A stretch of 17,437 nt of DNA, taken from UBA2942 sp045127535. GTDB taxonomy: Bacteria > Bacillota > Clostridia > Lachnospirales > Lachnospiraceae. This document shows, piece by piece, positions 14,501 through 17,437 of this stretch. Numbering within the stretch: position 1 is the stretch's first letter; every line of letters starts with the position of its first letter. The stretch covers positions 1 to 17,437 of the forward strand of contig JBGVQN010000065.1 of assembly GCA_045127535.1 (NCBI GenBank), in the 5' to 3' direction. The notes beneath the pieces are model-generated. The model was not told the origin of the DNA. It ran no database searches and was given only the letters and a program-made list of their open reading frames with translations. Made by a program: the position numbers and the translations under genes.

Positions 14501-14714
14501 CCAGACCATGCGTAAGGAAGCTGGCTTTGAGGTAACAGATCACATTGCAGTTGCTTATGCAGGCAGTGAAAAGATCGCAGGTATGATCACAAAGTATGCT
14601 GCAGAGATCCAGGGCAGTGTACTGGCAGACCGTATCACAGACAGTGTGATGGATGGTTACACCAAGGATTGGGATATCAATGGTGAGCAGGTAACACTGA
14701 CTGTACAAAGATAA
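11592..14714 (+). CDS. ileS: Isoleucyl-tRNA synthetase, type 2 (eukaryote-like)
   Basis: Charges tRNA-Ile with isoleucine in the cytoplasm; class I synthetase of 1040 aa. Signature HIGH is at residues 56-59 (GKPHIGHVL) and KMSKS at 593-597 (GQKMSKSKG). The editing domain (CP1) motif WTTTPW is at 224-229. Cys pairs in YCPRCG and HCWRCD are likely zinc-knuckle sites. The overall wording (GWDTHGLPVEIEVEKLLGI, FWADMDDPYVTYHDDFIESEFW) and the absence of a C-terminal Cys4 zinc site indicate the type 2 clade, which resembles eukaryotic enzymes and is known for low mupirocin sensitivity in studied members. AGGAGG (11581-11586) lies 5 nt before the ATG. The gene is monocistronic between a T-box leader and a terminator, and codon use is that of a highly expressed gene. 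Confidence 0.97.
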   Translation: MLYNKVNTDLNFVGREKEVEKFWEDNQIFEKSIESRKEGPNYMFYDGPPTANGKPHIGHVLTRTIKDMIPRYRTMKGYQVPRKAGWDTHGLPVEIEVEKLLGIDGKEQIEAYGLEPFIGKCKESVWKYKGMWEDFSKTVGFWADMDDPYVTYHDDFIESEFWALKQIWDKGLLVKDYKVVPYCPRCGTALSSHEVAQGYKDVKERSAMVRFAVKGQDNTYFLAWTTTPWTLPSNVALCVNPEETYVKVSCEDGKNYILAQALLSVLKDEYTITETYTGKDLEYTEYVPLYDYAKVAAGQKAHYVVCDNYVTMTDGTGIVHIAPAFGEDDSRVCKKYGNFPFVQMVNSKGEMSEETKWAGVFVKKADPMVLTDLEERGLLYAAPKFEHSYPHCWRCDTPLIYYARESWFIKMTAVKDRLIANNNTINWIPESIGSGRFGNWLENIQDWGISRNRYWGTPLPVWTCECGHMHCIGSKEELKAMSNDCPEDVELHRPFIDNVHLTCEKCGKSMTRVPEVIDCWFDSGSMPFAQYHYPFENKELFEKNFPADFISEAVDQTRGWFYSLLAISTLLFDKAPYKNVIVLGHVQDENGQKMSKSKGNAVDPFDALEKHGADAIRWYFYSNSAPWLPNRFHDKAVTEGQRKFLGTLWNTYAFFVLYANIDNFDPTKYTLNYEQLPVMDKWVLSKLNTLIQTCDNYLENYKITETTRVLQDFVDELSNWYVRRSRERFWAKGMEEDKVNAYMTLYTALVTVSKLAAPMIPFMSEQIYRNLVCSVDASAPESVHLCTYPEANPAWIDTKLEDDMEDLLKVVVMGRACRNAANLKNRQPLGKMFIKANFTLSSFFTDIIEEELNVKSVEFTDDVRAFTTYTFKPQLKTVGPKYGKLLGKIRPALAEVDGNAAMDELNAKGVLTLHIDGTEVLLETADLLIEMTQMPGYVTENAGDITVVLDSNLTEELIEEGYVRELISKIQTMRKEAGFEVTDHIAVAYAGSEKIAGMITKYAAEIQGSVLADRITDSVMDGYTKDWDINGEQVTLTVQR

Positions 14715-14721
14715 AAGAACC

Positions 14722-14760
14722 GGAGAGTTTTACAAAAGAAAGTAAAACTCTCCTTTTTTT
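14722..14760 (+). terminator. ileS terminator
   Basis: GGAGAGTTTTAC (14722-14733) pairs perfectly with GTAAAACTCTCC (14742-14753), with an 8-nt loop and seven Ts. Confidence 0.95.
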
Positions 14761-14864
14761 GTGTAAAAGGGGGAAAATGAAGGATAAATTTTTCAGAAAA
14801 GAAGAAAATATTTACAATAAAACCGCCGTAATAAGTTAAAAATAGTAAAAAATGATGGAGAAAT

Positions 14865-14877
14865 GTGAATTTTTCAC
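14865..14877. promoter_or_regulatory. Small dyad upstream of the phosphorylase promoter
   Basis: GTGAATTTTTCAC reads GTGAA/TTCAC around three Ts, 17 bp before the -35 box. It resembles a CRP/FNR-type half-site pair only loosely. It is a candidate activator site for the phosphorylase gene. Confidence 0.25.
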
Positions 14878-14894
14878 GGATATTTTAATATGGA

Positions 14895-14924
14895 TTTACA
14901 TTTTATAAATTAATGTGATATGAT
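14895..14924 (+). promoter_or_regulatory. Promoter of the glycogen phosphorylase gene
   Basis: TTTACA (14895-14900), an 18-bp spacer and TATGAT (14919-14924) with an extended -10 TG at 14916-14917. The predicted start is near 14931. The rest of the 287-nt gap between ileS and this gene is AT-rich with no convincing ORF. Confidence 0.65.
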
Positions 14925-14927
14925 AGG

Positions 14928-14958
14928 AAAAAGACATTTACACAATATGTCTTTTTTT
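14928..14958 (+). terminator. Weak terminator-like hairpin at the transcript start
   Basis: AAAAAGACAT (14928-14937) can pair with ATGTCTTTTT (14947-14956), followed by more Ts. It lies at or just after the predicted transcription start, so it could act as an early attenuator. The stem is mostly A-T, and if the start is at 14931 part of its 5' arm is not transcribed. Confidence 0.25.
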
Positions 14959-15001
14959 GTGAATAGAAATGAAATCTGCTTTTAGCAGGGAGGTTTAACA
15001 G

Positions 15002-17437
15002 ATGAGCAAGAAGTTAGAATTCGATAAGGAAGCATTTAAGACAAGAGTTGTGGACAATGTAAAGCTTCTGTATCGTAAGACCATTGATGAAGTAACAGAG
15101 GCACAGGTGTTCCAGGCAGTTTCTTATGCTCTGAAGGATATGATAATTGACCAGTGGATTGCTACCCACAAAGCCATTGACAAGAATGACTGCAAGACAG
15201 TTTACTATCTGTCCATGGAGTTTCTCATGGGCCGTGCCATGGGCAATGCAGTGATTAACCTGTGCGCACAAGATGAAGTAAAAGAGGTACTGCAGGAGTT
15301 GGGTTACGACCTGAATGCAGTAGAGGATCAGGAGCCGGATGCAGCACTGGGCAACGGTGGCTTGGGACGTCTGGCGGCATGTTTCCTGGATTCTCTGGCA
15401 ACCCTGGGATATGCTGCATATGGCTGTGGTATCCGTTACCGTTATGGTATGTTTGCTCAGAAGATTGAAAATGGTTATCAGGTAGAGGTACCGGATAACT
15501 GGTTAAAGGACGGCAATCCATTTGAAGTACGTCGTGCAGAGTATGCCTGTGAGGTGAAGTTTGGCGGTTATGTACGTGTGTACAGAGATCCTCTGACCGG
15601 ACGGGATCAGTTCGTACAGGAGGGCTATCAGTGCGTACGTGCCATTCCTTATGATCTGCCAATCGTAGGCTATAACAATGGTATTGTAAATACCCTTCGC
15701 ATCTGGGATGCAGAGTCCATCGACACCTTTAACTTGGATTCCTTTGATAAGGGTGATTATTATAAGGCAGTAGAGCAGCAGAACCTGGCAAGGAATATTG
15801 TAGAGGTATTGTATCCCAACGATAATCATTATGCAGGTAAGGAGCTGCGTTTAAAGCAGCAGTATTTCTTTGTTTCTGCATCTATACAGACTGCTATTAA
15901 GAAATACAAGGATAAACATCAGGATATCCGTAAGCTGTATGAGAAAGTTACCTTCCAGTTAAACGATACACATCCTACTGTAGCAGTGGCAGAGCTGATG
16001 CGTATTTTAATGGATGAGGAAGGTCTGGCATGGGGGGATGCCTGGGAGGTTACCAAAAAGACCTGTGCATATACCAATCATACCATTATGGCAGAGGCCC
16101 TTGAAAAGTGGCCTTATGAGCTGTTTTCCAGACTGCTGCCACGTATTTACCAGATCGTAGAGGAAATTAACCGCCGCTTCCTTTTGGAAATTGAGGCAGG
16201 GTACCCAGGTGACCAGGAAAAGATCCGTAAGATGGCTATTATCTATGATGGACAGGTGAAGATGGCACATCTGGCAATTGCAGGTTCGTTCTCTGTAAAT
16301 GGTGTTGCAAGACTGCATACAGAAATCTTAAAGGAGCAGGAGTTAAAAGACTTCTATCAGATGTATCCGGAGAAGTTCAACAATAAGACCAATGGTATTA
16401 CCCAGAGGCGTTTCCTGCTTCATGGAAATCCCCTTTTGGCCAACTGGGTAACTGACAAGATTGGGGATGAGTGGATTACAGATCTGCCTCATTTAAAGAA
16501 ATTGGAGATTTATGCGGATGATGCAAGATGCCAGCAGGAATTCATGAACATTAAGTACCAGAATAAGCTTCGACTGGCAAAATACATCAAGGAGCATAAC
16601 GGTATTGATGTAGATCCTCGTTCCATCTTTGACGTGCAGGTAAAGAGACTTCATGAGTACAAGAGGCAGTTAATGAACATTCTTCATATTATGTACCTGT
16701 ACAATATGCTGAAAGAAAATCCAACTCTGGATTTCTACCCACGTACCTTTATCTTTGGTGCGAAAGCAGCAGCAGGATACAAACGTGCCAAGATGACCAT
16801 TAAGCTCATCAATGCAGTGGCAGACGTAATCAACAACGATAAGTCCATTGCTGGCAAAATTAAAGTGGTATTTATTGAGAACTACCGTGTATCCAATGCA
16901 GAGTGGATCTTTGCAGCAGCAGATGTATCTGAACAGATCTCTACGGCTTCCAAAGAGGCTTCCGGTACCAGCAACATGAAGTTTATGTTAAATGGTGCAC
17001 TGACCCTTGGAACCATGGATGGTGCAAATGTAGAAATTGTAGAAGAAGTAGGTGCAGAAAATGCATTTATCTTTGGCTTAAGTGCAGATGAAGTAATCAA
17101 GTATGAGCAGGAAGGCGGTTACAACCCAATGGATATCTTCAATAACAACCAGGGAATCCGCCAGGTATTGATGCAGCTGATTAACGGATATTATTCTCCA
17201 AACGACCCGGAGCTGTTCAGGGAAATCTACAATTCTCTGTTAAATACTTACAGCAGCGACAAAGCAGATACCTACTTTATCCTGAAAGACTTTATGGATT
17301 ACCACAGAGCCCAGATGGAAGTAGAGCAGGCATACCGCAATGAGGCTGGCTGGGCGCGTTCTGCTATCCTCAATGTGGCAAACTGCGGTAAGTTTACTTC
17401 TGACCGTACCATCCAGCAGTATGTAGATGAGATCTGG
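15002..17437 (+). CDS. glgP: Glycogen/starch/alpha-glucan phosphorylase, 3' end outside window
   Basis: Releases glucose-1-phosphate from alpha-1,4-glucans (glycogen or maltodextrin) using pyridoxal phosphate; cytoplasmic. The frame is open for 812 codons to the window edge without a stop. The family is usually about 800-840 aa, so only the last few codons are missing. Visible motifs are YLSMEFLMGR near residue 70, ALGNGGLGRLAACFLDS near 116, QLNDTHPTVAV near 320 and FDVQVKRLHEYKRQLMN near 545. The cofactor site EASGTSNMKFMLNG includes the pyridoxal-binding Lys at about residue 660, and is followed by GALTLGTMDGANVEI. Start ATG at 15002 has AGGGAGG (14987-14993) 8 nt upstream. It has its own promoter. 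Whether glycogen or maltodextrin is the main substrate cannot be told. Confidence 0.95.
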   Translation, partial: MSKKLEFDKEAFKTRVVDNVKLLYRKTIDEVTEAQVFQAVSYALKDMIIDQWIATHKAIDKNDCKTVYYLSMEFLMGRAMGNAVINLCAQDEVKEVLQELGYDLNAVEDQEPDAALGNGGLGRLAACFLDSLATLGYAAYGCGIRYRYGMFAQKIENGYQVEVPDNWLKDGNPFEVRRAEYACEVKFGGYVRVYRDPLTGRDQFVQEGYQCVRAIPYDLPIVGYNNGIVNTLRIWDAESIDTFNLDSFDKGDYYKAVEQQNLARNIVEVLYPNDNHYAGKELRLKQQYFFVSASIQTAIKKYKDKHQDIRKLYEKVTFQLNDTHPTVAVAELMRILMDEEGLAWGDAWEVTKKTCAYTNHTIMAEALEKWPYELFSRLLPRIYQIVEEINRRFLLEIEAGYPGDQEKIRKMAIIYDGQVKMAHLAIAGSFSVNGVARLHTEILKEQELKDFYQMYPEKFNNKTNGITQRRFLLHGNPLLANWVTDKIGDEWITDLPHLKKLEIYADDARCQQEFMNIKYQNKLRLAKYIKEHNGIDVDPRSIFDVQVKRLHEYKRQLMNILHIMYLYNMLKENPTLDFYPRTFIFGAKAAAGYKRAKMTIKLINAVADVINNDKSIAGKIKVVFIENYRVSNAEWIFAAADVSEQISTASKEASGTSNMKFMLNGALTLGTMDGANVEIVEEVGAENAFIFGLSADEVIKYEQEGGYNPMDIFNNNQGIRQVLMQLINGYYSPNDPELFREIYNSLLNTYSSDKADTYFILKDFMDYHRAQMEVEQAYRNEAGWARSAILNVANCGKFTSDRTIQQYVDEIW

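Noticed and set aside
14777..14839. 20-codon ORF (MKDKFFRKEENIYNKTAVIS) after the ileS terminator
   Set aside because: It has an AGGGGG upstream but lies before the phosphorylase promoter with no promoter of its own that I can see; too short to support.

Overview
The window looks like a chromosomal segment of a low-to-mid GC anaerobic Firmicute, most likely a gut Lachnospiraceae (Blautia/Dorea/Ruminococcus-like). The reasons are strong AGGAGG ribosome sites, sigma-A type promoters, a T-box in front of a eukaryote-like ileS, a TGD plus membrane-segment surface-anchor tail, and the pairing of cydDC-like genes with ygbA and ybaN homologues. This placement is inference from gene content; no 16S gene or marker set is present. 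All genes I can support are on the + strand.

Layout: (1) 1-1290, 3' part of a surface-anchored metallophosphoesterase, closed by a hairpin. (2) 1559-2266, a monocistronic metal-dependent (zinc phospholipase C-like) hydrolase with its own promoter and terminator. (3) 2359-6980, an operon with a clear promoter, two fused membrane/ATPase ABC half-transporters of the CydD/CydC type, a Cys-rich YgbA-type protein, a YbaN/DUF454 membrane protein, perhaps a 35-codon coupled ORF, then a terminator. (4) 7085-8451, a truncated YgiT/MqsA-type zinc-finger protein behind a perfect 14-bp palindrome, and a beta-lactamase-fold serine hydrolase. (5) About 8580-11156, a distinctly AT-rich islet: a small secreted protein whose signal peptide is broken by a TAA codon, an ECF sigma factor, a single-pass putative anti-sigma factor and a VanZ-family membrane protein. 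(6) 11146-14760, a consensus promoter, an isoleucine T-box leader, ileS (type 2) and a terminator; a 26-bp perfect inverted repeat lies across the T-box terminator. (7) 14895-17437, promoter and glycogen/maltodextrin phosphorylase, cut by the window end at codon 812.

How the parts work together: cydDC-ygbA-ybaN looks like a redox/nitrosative-stress unit with no cytochrome bd genes beside it. The sigma/anti-sigma/VanZ genes look like a cell-envelope stress unit that has either lost or is silencing its secreted member. ileS is controlled by uncharged tRNA-Ile. The phosphorylase belongs to storage-glucan or maltodextrin breakdown.

I found no CRISPR array, tRNA, rRNA, transposase or phage gene. 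The most unusual signals are the inverted repeat in the ileS leader, the nonsense codon in the secreted protein, the truncated YgiT-type gene with its operator, and the paired repeats and small coupled ORFs inside the cydDC operon.
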